Part shown: positions 51,216-60,124 of the stretch, piece by piece | Numbering within the stretch: the first letter of the stretch is position 1 | How the letters are laid out: each line of letters opens with the position of its first letter | From: JALORV01 sp963712485 | Lineage (GTDB): Bacteria; Pseudomonadota; Gammaproteobacteria; Burkholderiales; Burkholderiaceae_F | Direction of reading: 5' to 3' | Length of the DNA: 64,000 nucleotides | Assembly: GCA_963712485.1 (NCBI GenBank) | Contig: CAVQID010000074.1 | Coordinates: 56,411 to 120,410, forward strand | Translations under genes and position numbers: made by a program | Notes under the pieces: generated by a model | What the model was told of the DNA's origin: nothing | What the model saw: only the letters and a program-made list of their open reading frames with translations | Databases searched by the model: none

Positions 51216-52640
51216 ATGAGCAAGCCTTTTGACGAGATGTACAGCGCCGACGGGCCGGTGCGTGAGCATTACCGAGAGTTCCAACGATGGCTCGCCGAAC
51301 AGAGTCCGGACACGATGCGCAACAAGCGCGCCGAGGCCGACCTGGTTTTCCGACGCGTGGGTATCACGTTCGCGGTGTACGGCGACAAGGACGAAGAGGG
51401 CATTGGTACCGAGCGCCTGATTCCGTTCGATGTGGTGCCGCGCATCATCCCCGCGGCGGAATGGCGTCAGCTTGAAGACGGCCTGCGACAGCGGGTCCGC
51501 GCGCTCAACCGCTACATCCATGATGTCTATCACGGCCAGGACATCGTGCGCGCCGGCCGGATTCCGGCCGACGAGATCTTCCGCAATTCGCAGTACCGCC
51601 CCGAGATGCATGGCGTCGATGTCGCCAGCGACATCTACACGCACATTGCCGGAATCGACGTGGTGCGGGCCGGTGCCGGCGAGTTCTATGTGCTCGAAGA
51701 CAATCTGCGCGTTCCCAGCGGAGTCTCGTACATGCTGGAAAACCGCAAGATGATGATGCGGTTGTTCCCGGACCTGTTCGTGCGCAATCGCATCGCGCCG
51801 GTCGCGCACTACCCCGATCTGTTGCTCGAAAATCTGCGGTCGGTCGCACCGCAGGGCGTCGATGACCCGCTGGTCGTCCTGCTGACTCCGGGCATGCACA
51901 ATTCCGCCTACTTCGAGCACGCCTTTCTCGCGCAGCAGATGGGAATCGAACTGGTCGAGGGGCAGGATCTCTACGTGCAGGACAACAATGTTTACATGCG
52001 GACCACGCGGGGACCGCAGCGCGTCGACGTGATTTATCGCCGCATCGACGATGACTTCATCGATCCGCTGGCGTTTCGCCCGGACTCCCAGCTCGGGGTG
52101 CCGGGCCTGCTGTCGGTGTACCGCGCGGGGCGGGTGACACTGGCCAATGCCATCGGCACCGGCATCGCCGACGACAAGTCGATCTACGCCTATGTGCCGG
52201 AAATGATCGACTTCTATCTCGGCGAGAAGCCGATCTTGAACAACGTCCCGACCTATCGATGCCGTCGGCCCGAAGAGCTTGAATACACCCTTGCGCACAT
52301 GGCCGAACTGGTTGTGAAGGAAGTCCATGGCGCGGGCGGCTACGGCATGCTGGTGGGTCCGGCCGCGACCCGTGCGCAGATCGAGGCATTTGCCGATCGC
52401 GTGCGCGCCAACCCGTCCAACTACGTGGCGCAGCCGACGCTCGCGCTTTCCACTTGTCCGACCTATGTGCAAAGCGGCGTCGCGCCGCGACATATCGACC
52501 TGCGTCCGTTTCTGCTGTCGGGATCGCAGGTCACGATGGTGCCGGGCGGACTGTGCCGGGTCGCATTGCTCGAGGGTTCGCTGGTCGTGAACTCTTCGCA
52601 GGGCGGCGGTACCAAGGACACCTGGGTGCTCGAGCGATGA
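51216..52640 (+). CDS. Circularly permuted ATP-grasp type 2 protein
   Basis: A 474-residue predicted peptide ligase, first gene of the Anbu cluster. Family segments: FDEMYSADGPVREHYREFQ at the start, FRRVGITFAVYGD, LIPFDVVPRIIPAAEWRQLE, RVRALNRYIHDVYHGQDIV, GEFYVLEDNLRVPSGVSYML, VVLLTPGMHNSAYFEHAFLA, LVEGQDL, KEVHGAGGYGMLVGP and a C-terminal VNSSQGGGTKDTWVL. Permuted ATP-grasps of this kind are predicted to ligate amino acids to peptides. The ATG at 51216 is chosen by homology. The stop overlaps the next gene (ATGA). It is cytoplasmic. Confidence 0.9.
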   Translation: MSKPFDEMYSADGPVREHYREFQRWLAEQSPDTMRNKRAEADLVFRRVGITFAVYGDKDEEGIGTERLIPFDVVPRIIPAAEWRQLEDGLRQRVRALNRYIHDVYHGQDIVRAGRIPADEIFRNSQYRPEMHGVDVASDIYTHIAGIDVVRAGAGEFYVLEDNLRVPSGVSYMLENRKMMMRLFPDLFVRNRIAPVAHYPDLLLENLRSVAPQGVDDPLVVLLTPGMHNSAYFEHAFLAQQMGIELVEGQDLYVQDNNVYMRTTRGPQRVDVIYRRIDDDFIDPLAFRPDSQLGVPGLLSVYRAGRVTLANAIGTGIADDKSIYAYVPEMIDFYLGEKPILNNVPTYRCRRPEELEYTLAHMAELVVKEVHGAGGYGMLVGPAATRAQIEAFADRVRANPSNYVAQPTLALSTCPTYVQSGVAPRHIDLRPFLLSGSQVTMVPGGLCRVALLEGSLVVNSSQGGGTKDTWVLER

Positions 52641-54331
52641 AGCGAACGTCAGAAAAGCCCGCGGGGGCTGATGGCATCCGTGGCGAACCGACGGCGCGCC
52701 GCGTCACCGACCAGATCGACCCGTACGCGCTGATCGATCGCGCCGAACGATTGCTCAATACCGATCCCCATGATGCCGTGATGTTCGCGTTGCGTGCGCA
52801 AAGTGTTGCGCGCGCGCGGGGTGCGGAAGCCCTGATGGCCCGCGCGCACTACGTGGCCGGTGCCGCGCTCGCGCAGACCGGCGACTGGTCCGGCGCAATC
52901 CGCCAGCTGTCGCATGCCGAGCACATCTACCGTGCGCAGAACGACGTTGCCTCGCAATGCCAGGTGATCATGCAACTCGCTGCCGCGTGCAGCGAACTCG
53001 GCGAATATCCCGAGGCACTCGACGGTTTCACCCAGGCCGAGCGCCTGGCGCGCCAGCATCGTGACCATGCGGCCGTGAGACGTGCGCTGGTGCAGACCTC
53101 CAGCGTGCACACCGTTCTGGGCGACTTCTCGGCGGCGCGGGAGTGCCTGAGATCGGCGCTCGAACTGCCGTCAGGAACGGCAGCCGACGAAGGTATGGTG
53201 GTGTTGCAATTCGGGCTCGTCGATGTCAACGAGGGACTGAAGGCCGCACTTGCCGGTGATGCCGACTCGGTGTCGCGGCGAATGTCCGAGGGCGAGGAGC
53301 ACTTCGACGTCGCTCTCGAACTGCTGTCAGGGACGACCGACCGCTCAACGACGATCGCGGCGCGCACGCAGCGCGGCGCGGCGCGCTGCTGGCTGGGGGA
53401 TTTCGCCGGAGGGCTTGCCGATCTGCAGGAGGCCGGTGTGGAAGCCGCGCGTGGCGGCTTCCGTCTGCGCGAAGTCCAGGCGAAACTGGAGCAGGGCTAC
53501 CACCTGATCGCCGCAGGACGCGAAGGCGAAGGCCTCGCGTTGCTGCGCCCGGCGTTCCAGCAGGCCGAGGAACTCGGCGACCTGAAGCGCCCGGCCGACA
53601 TGCACGAGCGCCTTTCGGCACTCTACGAGGCCCGTAGTGACTTCCAGCGCGCACTGTTTCATCACAAGCGCTTCGTTGAGGTCAAGACGCGGCTGGACGG
53701 CCGGCTGTCGACACAGCGTGCGCGCCTGCACGAGGCGCGAGCTGAGCTGGTCAAGCTGCGGACGCAGACCGCCGCGTTGCACGCGCGCACGCAGGATCTC
53801 GAGAAGTCACGCTCGCGGCTCGAGCGGCTGGCACTGGAAGACGAGCTGACCGGCCTTGCGAACCGTCGCGCGTTCACGAAGGAACTCGAGAACTGGTGCG
53901 GACGCGCCCGCGCCGGCCAGCTGCGCTTTGGTCTCGTCGTCGCCGACATCGATGGCTTCAAGCAGATCAATGACACGCATTCGCACGTTACCGGCGACGT
54001 CGTGCTGCGCCAGCTGGGCAACGTCATCCGGGCCAATCTGCGCGACATGGACTTCGCCGCTCGCCTGGGCGGCGACGAGTTTGCGCTGCTGCTGGCCGAC
54101 AGCGAGGGCGGGGCGGCGCGAACCGTGATCGAGAGGATTCTGCAGGCGGTGCGAAACATGCCGTGGACTCAACTCGGCGAGGGACTCGCGGTCACGCTCA
54201 GCGTGGGCCTGTGCGAATCGGCCGATTTCGGCGATTCGAGTGAACTCGTGCGCCGCGCGGACGAGGCGCTGTACGGGGCGAAGGATGCCGGCCGCGACCG
54301 GCTGCACATATGGAATGCCGATCGTGCTTAG
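52637..54331 (+). CDS. TPR-GGDEF diguanylate cyclase inside the Anbu cluster
   Basis: A 564-residue soluble protein. Residues ~40-420 are TPR-like helical repeats (HYVAGAALAQTGDWSGAIRQL, ACSELGEYPEALDGFTQAER and others), followed by a coiled-coil linker (LHEARAELVKLRTQTAALHA) and a GGDEF domain. The active site GGDEF is intact at 478-482, with DELTGLANRRAF at the domain start, and an allosteric inhibition site RxxD (RDMD, 469-472) five residues upstream. It should make c-di-GMP with product feedback. No membrane helix is present. It overlaps the ATP-grasp gene by four bases and the alpha-E gene by 17, so it is co-translated with the cluster. A GGDEF gene is not part of the commonly described Anbu neighbourhood. 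Confidence 0.9.
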   Translation: MKRTSEKPAGADGIRGEPTARRVTDQIDPYALIDRAERLLNTDPHDAVMFALRAQSVARARGAEALMARAHYVAGAALAQTGDWSGAIRQLSHAEHIYRAQNDVASQCQVIMQLAAACSELGEYPEALDGFTQAERLARQHRDHAAVRRALVQTSSVHTVLGDFSAARECLRSALELPSGTAADEGMVVLQFGLVDVNEGLKAALAGDADSVSRRMSEGEEHFDVALELLSGTTDRSTTIAARTQRGAARCWLGDFAGGLADLQEAGVEAARGGFRLREVQAKLEQGYHLIAAGREGEGLALLRPAFQQAEELGDLKRPADMHERLSALYEARSDFQRALFHHKRFVEVKTRLDGRLSTQRARLHEARAELVKLRTQTAALHARTQDLEKSRSRLERLALEDELTGLANRRAFTKELENWCGRARAGQLRFGLVVADIDGFKQINDTHSHVTGDVVLRQLGNVIRANLRDMDFAARLGGDEFALLLADSEGGAARTVIERILQAVRNMPWTQLGEGLAVTLSVGLCESADFGDSSELVRRADEALYGAKDAGRDRLHIWNADRA

Positions 54332-55298
54332 CCGGACGGCCGATCACCTGTACTGGATGGCGCGCTACATCGAGCGCGCCGAGAACACGGCGCGCATGCT
54401 GGACGTGAACCTCTCGACCAGCCTGCTGCCGCAATCTGCGCAGGCAGCTGAAGGCGGCTGGCGCGCGATGCTCAGCATTTCCGAGCTGCTGCCGGAGTTC
54501 GATGCCAAGTATCCGTTGCTGTCGCCACGAGAAGTCATCGACTTCATGGTGCGCGATCCCGGCAACACGTCGTCGATCTATTCCTGCCTGCAGGCCGCGC
54601 GGGAGAATGCGCGCGCAGTGCGTGGGTCCCTGACGACCGAGGTCTGGGAGACGCACAACGACACATGGATTGGATTGCAGCGCCTGCTGCGCGAGCGGCT
54701 GCTCGAGCGCGATCCGCAGGAGTTTTTCGAGTGGGTGAAGTTCCGCTCGCACCTTTCACGCGGCGTGACGATAGGCACGATGCTGAAGGACGAGGCGTTT
54801 TACTTCATCCGGCTCGGCACATTCCTGGAGCGCGCCGACAACACCGCCCGGCTGCTCGACGTGAAGTTTCACAGCGTGGCGGCGCCGGGCCTTTATGCCA
54901 GTGCGGCGGCCGCGAACGCGCAGGAACAGCACCTGGACTTCTATCACTGGGCGGCGATACTGCGTTCGGTGTCGGCCTTCGAGATCTACCGCAAGGTCTA
55001 CCGGGACGTGATCACTCCATCACGCGTCGCGGCGCTGCTCATCCTGCGCGGCGACATGCCGCGATCGCTGCTGTCCTGCCTGAACGAGGTGTCCCTGAAT
55101 CTCGAGATGGTCCGGAACAGCCGCTCCGGCGAGACCGAACGCCGGGCGGGGCTGGTTCGCGCCGAGCTGCGTTATGGCCGGATCGAGGACATCCTGGCGC
55201 AGGGGCTGCATCCGTATCTCACGAGCTTCCTGGAGCGCGTCAACGACCTCGGCGGCCGCATCAGCCAGGACTTTCTCGTGCCGCTGCAGGCGGCGTAG
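54315..55298 (+). CDS. Alpha-E domain protein
   Basis: A 327-residue all-helical protein of the alpha-E family, which accompanies permuted ATP-grasps. It starts with the hallmark MPIVLSRTADHLYWMARYIE and RAENTARMLDVN, and later has a repeated ERADNTARLLDVKF and LEMVRNSRSGE segment; Glu residues conserved in the helices gave the family its name. Its biochemical role is unknown; it is predicted to cooperate with ATP-grasp and transglutaminase partners in peptide modification. The ATG lies inside the 3' end of the GGDEF gene. The transglutaminase gene follows after eight bases. Confidence 0.9.
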   Translation: MPIVLSRTADHLYWMARYIERAENTARMLDVNLSTSLLPQSAQAAEGGWRAMLSISELLPEFDAKYPLLSPREVIDFMVRDPGNTSSIYSCLQAARENARAVRGSLTTEVWETHNDTWIGLQRLLRERLLERDPQEFFEWVKFRSHLSRGVTIGTMLKDEAFYFIRLGTFLERADNTARLLDVKFHSVAAPGLYASAAAANAQEQHLDFYHWAAILRSVSAFEIYRKVYRDVITPSRVAALLILRGDMPRSLLSCLNEVSLNLEMVRNSRSGETERRAGLVRAELRYGRIEDILAQGLHPYLTSFLERVNDLGGRISQDFLVPLQAA

Positions 55299-55306
55299 CG
55301 GAGCGC

Positions 55307-56140
55307 ATGCGGCTGTCCATCCTGCACCGTACGGTGTATCGGTATACCGCGCAGGTCGTCTACTCGATTCAGCAACTGCGCCTGACCCCGCGCGCCGAGC
55401 CGCACCAGCGCACACTGCGCTGGCGACTGCACGCGCCGGGTTCGCTGACCCCGACCACCGATGCCTATGGCAACCTGATACACACGCTGACGATGACCGA
55501 GGCGCATGGCGAAGTGCACATCGAGGCACGCGGTGAGGTCGAGGTCGATCCGCTTGTCGACGGTCGCCTCGACCAGGTGGAAGGGGGTGTGCCGCCGCAG
55601 TTCTTCCTGTCGTCCACGCCGCTGACCGAGCCGGATGATGCCGTGACCGCGTTTGCCAACGACCGACTGCGGCAACTTCATGCCGCCGGCCTGGTGGCGT
55701 TCGCGAGCGAGGTCTGCGATGCGGTGGCCTACCAGACCGGCACCACCGCGGTGACCAGCACCGCACGCGAGGCGCTGGCGCTGGGTCGCGGCGTCTGTCA
55801 GGACCACGCGCACCTTTTCATTACATCATGCCGATTGCGCGGCCTGCCGGCGCGCTATGTCTCGGGTTACGTTCACCCGGGTGACGCTCCGCACGCGGCC
55901 AGCCATGCCTGGGCCGACGTCTACCTCCCGGACGAAGGCTGGGTCAGCATCGACGTCACCCATCGCGCGTTCGCCTCGGAACACCTGTGTCGCCTGGCCG
56001 TCGGACGGGACTACGCTTCAGCAGGCCCGGTCCGTGGGGTGCGCATCGGGGGCGGCGAGGAGGCCATGGAGGTGCGCGTTAACATCCGACCGTTTCCATT
56101 TTCCGCGTCCGAGCACGAGGACCGACAGGCGCAAGAATGA
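55307..56140 (+). CDS. Transglutaminase-like cysteine protease of the Anbu cluster
   Basis: A 277-residue protein with an N-terminal beta domain (LSILHRTVYRYTAQVVYSI, LRLTPR) and a papain-like transglutaminase core. The catalytic triad is Cys 164 (GRGVCQDHAHLFI), His 200 (AASHAWADVYLP) and Asp 216 (WVSIDVTHR). Family knowledge suggests peptidase or amide-bond-forming activity on peptides made by the ATP-grasp partner. No signal peptide, so cytoplasmic. The stop overlaps the Anbu start (ATGA). Confidence 0.92.
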   Translation: MRLSILHRTVYRYTAQVVYSIQQLRLTPRAEPHQRTLRWRLHAPGSLTPTTDAYGNLIHTLTMTEAHGEVHIEARGEVEVDPLVDGRLDQVEGGVPPQFFLSSTPLTEPDDAVTAFANDRLRQLHAAGLVAFASEVCDAVAYQTGTTAVTSTAREALALGRGVCQDHAHLFITSCRLRGLPARYVSGYVHPGDAPHAASHAWADVYLPDEGWVSIDVTHRAFASEHLCRLAVGRDYASAGPVRGVRIGGGEEAMEVRVNIRPFPFSASEHEDRQAQE

Positions 56141-57009
56141 CGTACTGCGTGGCGATGCGGCTCGACGCCGGCCTGGTTTTCCTGGGGGACTCGCGTACCA
56201 ATGCGGGCGTGGATCAGATCTCGACGTTCCGCAAGATGACGGTGTTCGAGCATCCCGGCGAACGCATGCTCGTGCTGATGTCTGCCGGCAACTTGGCCGT
56301 CGCTCAGGCGGTGCGGCAGATCCTGTGCGAGCGCATCAGCCCCACCGATTCCAGCGTCTGGAACGTCAAGACGATGTTCCATGCGGTGCGGATCCTTGGC
56401 GAGGCAATCCGTGAGGTGCACGAGCGCGATGCCGAGTCGTTGAAGGAGTTCGGCATTGAATTCAATGCCAACTTCATCCTCGGCGGGCAGATCCGCGGCG
56501 AGGGGCTGCGGCTGTTCCAGGTCTATTCGGCCGGCAACTTCATCGAGGCCACGCACGAGAATCCGTACTTCCAGATCGGTGAGTCTAAGTACGGCAAGCC
56601 GATCATCGACCGCGTGGTCCAGCCGACGACACCGCTCGACGAGGCGGCCAAAGCCGCCCTGATCTCGATGGATTCGACGCTGCGGTCAAACATCTCGGTG
56701 GGACTGCCGCTCGATCTGCTGGTCTACGAGGCCGACTCGCTGCGCGTGACCAAGTTCGTGCAGATCGACAGCTCGAACCAGTACATGAGCATGATCCGCA
56801 ACACCTGGGGCGCCCGCCTGAAGCAGGTCTTCACGGAGATACCGGATCCGACATGGCGCGACTCCACTGCCGCCCCTGGGGCACCACGGCTCGAAACCGA
56901 CGTGTCGCAGCCGGTGCGTGCACCGCTGCCGCCGTTTCTCAGCGCTGATGCTGCGCCGGCCCAGGTGCAGCTGGTTGCCAGCGCTTCGAACGGCCCCGCG
57001 CTCGAGTAG
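56137..57009 (+). CDS. Anbu, bacterial proteasome-like peptidase
   Basis: A 290-residue Ntn hydrolase of the Anbu (ancestral beta-subunit, proteasome-type protease) family. The catalytic Thr is predicted to be residue 2 after Met removal (MTYCVAMRLDAGLVFLGDSR), with the Asp in LGDSRTNAGVDQI and a Lys in FRKMTVF completing the proteasome-like site. VYSAGNFIEATHENPYFQIG and ISMDSTLRSNISVGLPLDL are family signatures. Anbu proteins form open helical or ring assemblies. The Pro/Ala-rich last ~50 residues are a variable tail. It is the last gene of the cluster; the convergent dehydrogenase gene ends 18 bases downstream. Confidence 0.9.
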   Translation: MTYCVAMRLDAGLVFLGDSRTNAGVDQISTFRKMTVFEHPGERMLVLMSAGNLAVAQAVRQILCERISPTDSSVWNVKTMFHAVRILGEAIREVHERDAESLKEFGIEFNANFILGGQIRGEGLRLFQVYSAGNFIEATHENPYFQIGESKYGKPIIDRVVQPTTPLDEAAKAALISMDSTLRSNISVGLPLDLLVYEADSLRVTKFVQIDSSNQYMSMIRNTWGARLKQVFTEIPDPTWRDSTAAPGAPRLETDVSQPVRAPLPPFLSADAAPAQVQLVASASNGPALE

Positions 57010-57027
57010 GACGCGCCTGCCGGCCCG

Positions 57028-57808
57028 TTACTGCGCGCACCAGCCGCCGTCGACGTTCAGCGCGATGCCGCGCAGCTGGTCGGCGGCCGCTGAACACATG
57101 AACACGGCTGCGGCCGCCAGCTGCTCGGTCGTGACGAACTGCATCGACGGCTGCTTCTCGCCGAGGAGCGATTTCTTGGCGTCTTCCTGGCTCGAGCTTG
57201 TCACGCGCCGCGCGAGCATCGACCTGCTTCTGCACCAGAGGCGTCAGCACCCAGCCCGGGCAAATCGCATTGCAGGTCACGCCGGTCGTGGCGGTTTCCA
57301 GCGCGGTCACCTTGGTCAGGCCGATGATGCCGTGCTTGGCGGCGACATAGGCCGACTTCTCGGCCGACCCGACCAACCCGTGCACCGAGGCGACATTGAC
57401 GATGCGGCCCCAGTTGGCCTGCTTCATCTTCGGCAGCGCAAGGCGGGTCGTGTGGAACGCCGACGTCAGGTTGATTGCAATGATCGCGTCCCAGCGCTCG
57501 GTCGGGAAGTCTTCGATCGGCGCGACGTGCTGGATACCGGCATTGTTGACGAGGATGTCGACGCGTCCGAAGGCACTTTCGGCCGCGCGGAACATCTGCT
57601 CGATTTCCGCCGGCTTGCTCATGTCGGCGCCGTGGTACAGCGTGCGCACGCCGTGCTGCTGAAGCTGCTTCTCTGCCGCACGAATCGCGTCAGGCTCGCC
57701 AAATCCGTTGACGACGATGTGGGCGCCTTGAGCCGCCAGCGCGTCCGCGATCGCGAGTCCGATTCCGCTGGTGGATCCGGTCACCAGAGCCGTTTTTCCT
57801 TTCAGCAT
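57028..57808 (-). CDS. bdhA: 3-hydroxybutyrate dehydrogenase (one-base insertion as sequenced)
   Basis: An NAD-dependent SDR that interconverts 3-hydroxybutyrate and acetoacetate in polyhydroxybutyrate turnover. Features: TGSTSGIGLAIADALAAQG, GADMSKPAEIEQMF, NNAGIQHVAPIEDFP, IVNVASVHGLVGSAEKSAY with YVAAKHG as the YxxxK, and NAICPGWVLTPLVQKQVDAR. The frame breaks at ARDKL near 57193, where one extra base separates it from SQEDAKKSLLGEKQPSMQFV, which then runs to LNVDGGWCAQ and the stop. The corrected length of 259 residues is normal. It is divergent from the hydrolase gene. Confidence 0.87.
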
Positions 57809-57889
57809 CCGAACCTCCCTGTGTGCGCAGCGAGTATGCCACCGGACGCTGACTACAATGCGCCGCACTCCCAACGGTTGCCCTCGCCC

Positions 57890-58759
57890 ATGGAACCCCG
57901 TCTTCACAGCGTCCAGTGTCTCAGCCCTGTCGGCTTTCACCGCATGGTCTATGCCGAGTGGGGCGAGCACGACAATCCCGATGTGCTGCTATGCGTACAT
58001 GGGCTGACGCGAGTGGGTCGCGACTTCGATCGACTTGCACGCGCCATGGTCGATCGCTATCGGGTGATCTGTCCCGACGTTGTCGGCCGCGGGTTAAGCG
58101 ACTGGCTGCGCGATCCAATGTATTACGGCATTCCGCAGTACGCCGCCGATATGGCGACGCTGATCGCGCGCCTGGATGTCGACCGCGTCGATTGGGTCGG
58201 CACTTCGATGGGCGGTCTGATCGGCATCGCGCTCGCCGGCCAGGCGCAGTCGCCGATACGCCAGCTGGTGCTCAACGATGTCGGTCCGCGCCTCGGTCCG
58301 ATCGCCATTGCGCGGATCGCCGGCTATGTCGGCCAGCCGGTCTCGTTTGCCAGTCTGGATGAGGCGGCGGATTACCAATCGGTCGCCGCCGCGCCGTTCG
58401 GGCTCAAGACCCGTGATGAGTGGCGGGAACTCGTTGCCCCGACGCTGCGCCAGGACGGAGAGCGGTATGTGTTCCGCTACGACCCTGCGATCGCATTGCC
58501 GTTCAAGACGACGACCCCTCAGGCTGCAGCCGCCGGCGAAGCGGCAACGTGGGTACTCTACGATCGCATCGAAGCGCGCACGCTGCTCGTGCGCGGGGCG
58601 GACTCAGACCTGTTGACTCCTGAGACTGCTGCCGAGATGGCGAGCCGCGGTCCGCGGCCGCAGATCGTCGAAATACCCCGAGTGGGTCACGCGCCGACCT
58701 TCATGCCGGCCGGCGAAATCGAGCTGGTGCGGCGCTTTCTGCTGGCAGCGACAACTTAG
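57890..58759 (+). CDS. Alpha/beta-fold hydrolase
   Basis: A 289-residue alpha/beta hydrolase. The oxyanion region is LCVHGLTRVGRDFD, the nucleophile is Ser 106 in VGTSMGGLIGI, and the catalytic His is 267 in RVGHAPTFM; the acid is probably the Asp in RGADSDLLTPE. PDVVGRGLSDWL is typical of the family. The substrate is unknown; it may act on hydroxyalkanoate esters, given the adjacent 3-hydroxybutyrate dehydrogenase, but that is only an inference from position. A TACAAT -10-like box lies at 57854-57859. The stop overlaps the convergent flavodoxin-like gene by four bases. Confidence 0.85.
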   Translation: MEPRLHSVQCLSPVGFHRMVYAEWGEHDNPDVLLCVHGLTRVGRDFDRLARAMVDRYRVICPDVVGRGLSDWLRDPMYYGIPQYAADMATLIARLDVDRVDWVGTSMGGLIGIALAGQAQSPIRQLVLNDVGPRLGPIAIARIAGYVGQPVSFASLDEAADYQSVAAAPFGLKTRDEWRELVAPTLRQDGERYVFRYDPAIALPFKTTTPQAAAAGEAATWVLYDRIEARTLLVRGADSDLLTPETAAEMASRGPRPQIVEIPRVGHAPTFMPAGEIELVRRFLLAATT

Positions 58760-59247
58760 AAGATGCCGCTTGCCAGGCCGGCGGCCATGGCGGCGCCGAG
58801 TTCATGCGCGCGGGCCAGGTCTTCGGCGGGCACGACCTTGGCAGCGAGAATCTGCTCCGGGGTTTGGGCGCCGTTGCGAATCACGAGCGCAGGGGCGATC
58901 TCTCGCAGACGCAGCCCGGTGGCGATACGCTGCACTTGGCGCGCTGCGCCGGTGCCGTCGGTTCCTGCTGCGATGATGGTGCAATACGGACGACCATTGA
59001 TCCGGTCCAGTACCGCGTAGTACACGCGATCGAAGAAGTCCTTCATCAGGCCGGCCATCGTTGCCAGGTTTTCCGGCGTCGCGAAGAGGAAGCCATCGGC
59101 AGCCAGCACGTCGGCGGCATCGGCCTCAGCCGCGCGCAGGATGCGCAGTTGCACCTCCGCCTCGCTGCGCGCGCCCGCAGCCGCGGCGTGCGCCAGCTGC
59201 TCGGCCGCTCCGGTCAACGAGTGGTACACGATGAGCATGGACTTCAT
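58756..59247 (-). CDS. Flavodoxin-like/NADPH-dependent FMN reductase family protein
   Basis: A 163-residue flavodoxin-fold protein. The N-terminal strand and phosphate loop read MLIVYHSLTGAAEQLAHAA, and the second FMN loop is DGFLFATPENLATMAGLMK followed by DFFDRVYY; TIIAAGTDGTGAARQVQRIA is the third. A role in electron transfer or quinone reduction is likely, but the partner is unknown. It shares four bases with the upstream mtfA-like gene (ATGA) and is probably translated with it. Confidence 0.82.
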   Translation of the reverse strand: MKSMLIVYHSLTGAAEQLAHAAAAGARSEAEVQLRILRAAEADAADVLAADGFLFATPENLATMAGLMKDFFDRVYYAVLDRINGRPYCTIIAAGTDGTGAARQVQRIATGLRLREIAPALVIRNGAQTPEQILAAKVVPAEDLARAHELGAAMAAGLASGIF

Positions 59248-60074
59248 CGCGAGCCGACCGGGTCCTGACGGAAGAACGCCGCAAGCAGCCGATACCAGTC
59301 CGGAAACGCCGCCTGCAGGCGCTCAGGCTCGACGAAGAAGGCTTCGGAAGAGACCGCGAAGAACTCGCCATGGTCCTGGCCTGCATAGGCGTCCAGCGGC
59401 AGGTGCGCGTAAAACGCATCGGCTTCGCTGGACTCCGGATCGAGGCTTGGCGGCAATTCGCTTTCGACAAGTTCGAGTTCGGCGACGAAGCTTTCGTACG
59501 CATCCGACAGCGCGGCGCGCCAATCGGCGGGAGCCAGATCCGCATGCAGTGCTGGCGCAAACGGAGGAATGCCGTCGGCGTCGCCATTCAGAAGGTCGAG
59601 CTTGTGGGTGAATTCGTGAATGACAACCGAATACGCATAGCCGAGCTCCGTGCTGGCCCTCTGCGCGTCATCCCAGGACAGCAGGACCGGCCCGCCGTCC
59701 CACGCTTCGCCCGAAATCGGCTCGGTGTACTCGTGGACCACGCCTGCTTCATCGGTGATGCTGCGCGGGACGAGGAATTCGCCCGGATAGACCACGATGC
59801 TGCTCCAGCCTCGATACCAGTCGAGTCCCAGATGCAGGATCGGCAGACAGGCCTGGGCAGCGATGTTGAGCTGCATTGCCGCCGTGAGTTCGAGTCCGGC
59901 CGCGCCGGACATCTGTTTGCTGCCGAGTAGCTGCCCGGCGCAGCCGCGCAGGCGAGTACGTTCGGCGGCAGTCAGGCGGGCCAGGAAGGGCACCGAGGCC
60001 AGCGTGGAATCCCACAGTGCATCGGGCACCGCAACGGGTCCCCGCGCAAGGCGATCAAGCAGGCTTCTAAGCAT
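59244..60074 (-). CDS. mtfA: MtfA-type zinc-dependent peptidase
   Basis: A 276-residue cytoplasmic metalloprotease of the MtfA/M90 family. The zinc motif HEFTHKLD is at residues 153-160, with HLGLDWYRGWSSIVVYPGEF and a distal Glu-rich helix (VSSEAFFVEPERLQAAFPDWY) as in the family. In E. coli MtfA binds the repressor Mlc and affects glucose uptake; whether that applies here is unknown. The ATG at 60074 is chosen because relatives start with a short helix before VPDALW. It is divergent from relA with 50 bases between starts. Confidence 0.88.
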   Translation of the reverse strand: MLRSLLDRLARGPVAVPDALWDSTLASVPFLARLTAAERTRLRGCAGQLLGSKQMSGAAGLELTAAMQLNIAAQACLPILHLGLDWYRGWSSIVVYPGEFLVPRSITDEAGVVHEYTEPISGEAWDGGPVLLSWDDAQRASTELGYAYSVVIHEFTHKLDLLNGDADGIPPFAPALHADLAPADWRAALSDAYESFVAELELVESELPPSLDPESSEADAFYAHLPLDAYAGQDHGEFFAVSSEAFFVEPERLQAAFPDWYRLLAAFFRQDPVGSR

Positions 60075-60112
60075 GGCGGAATTGTGCCGTAACGGCCCGC
60101 TGACACCGGCGG

Positions 60113-60118
60113 GATAAT
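60113..60118 (+). promoter_or_regulatory. Putative -10 box directly before relA
   Basis: GATAAT (five of six matches) ends seven bases before the relA ATG, so a transcript starting from it would begin at or next to the start codon. No good -35 is seen at the expected distance. Confidence 0.35.
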
Positions 60119-60124
60119 CGCGAC

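Noticed and set aside
52454..52637. An earlier in-frame start for the GGDEF protein
   Set aside because: The extra 61 residues overlap the conserved C-terminus of the ATP-grasp gene and are Arg-rich shadow sequence; the ATGA start at 52637 fits the operon pattern.
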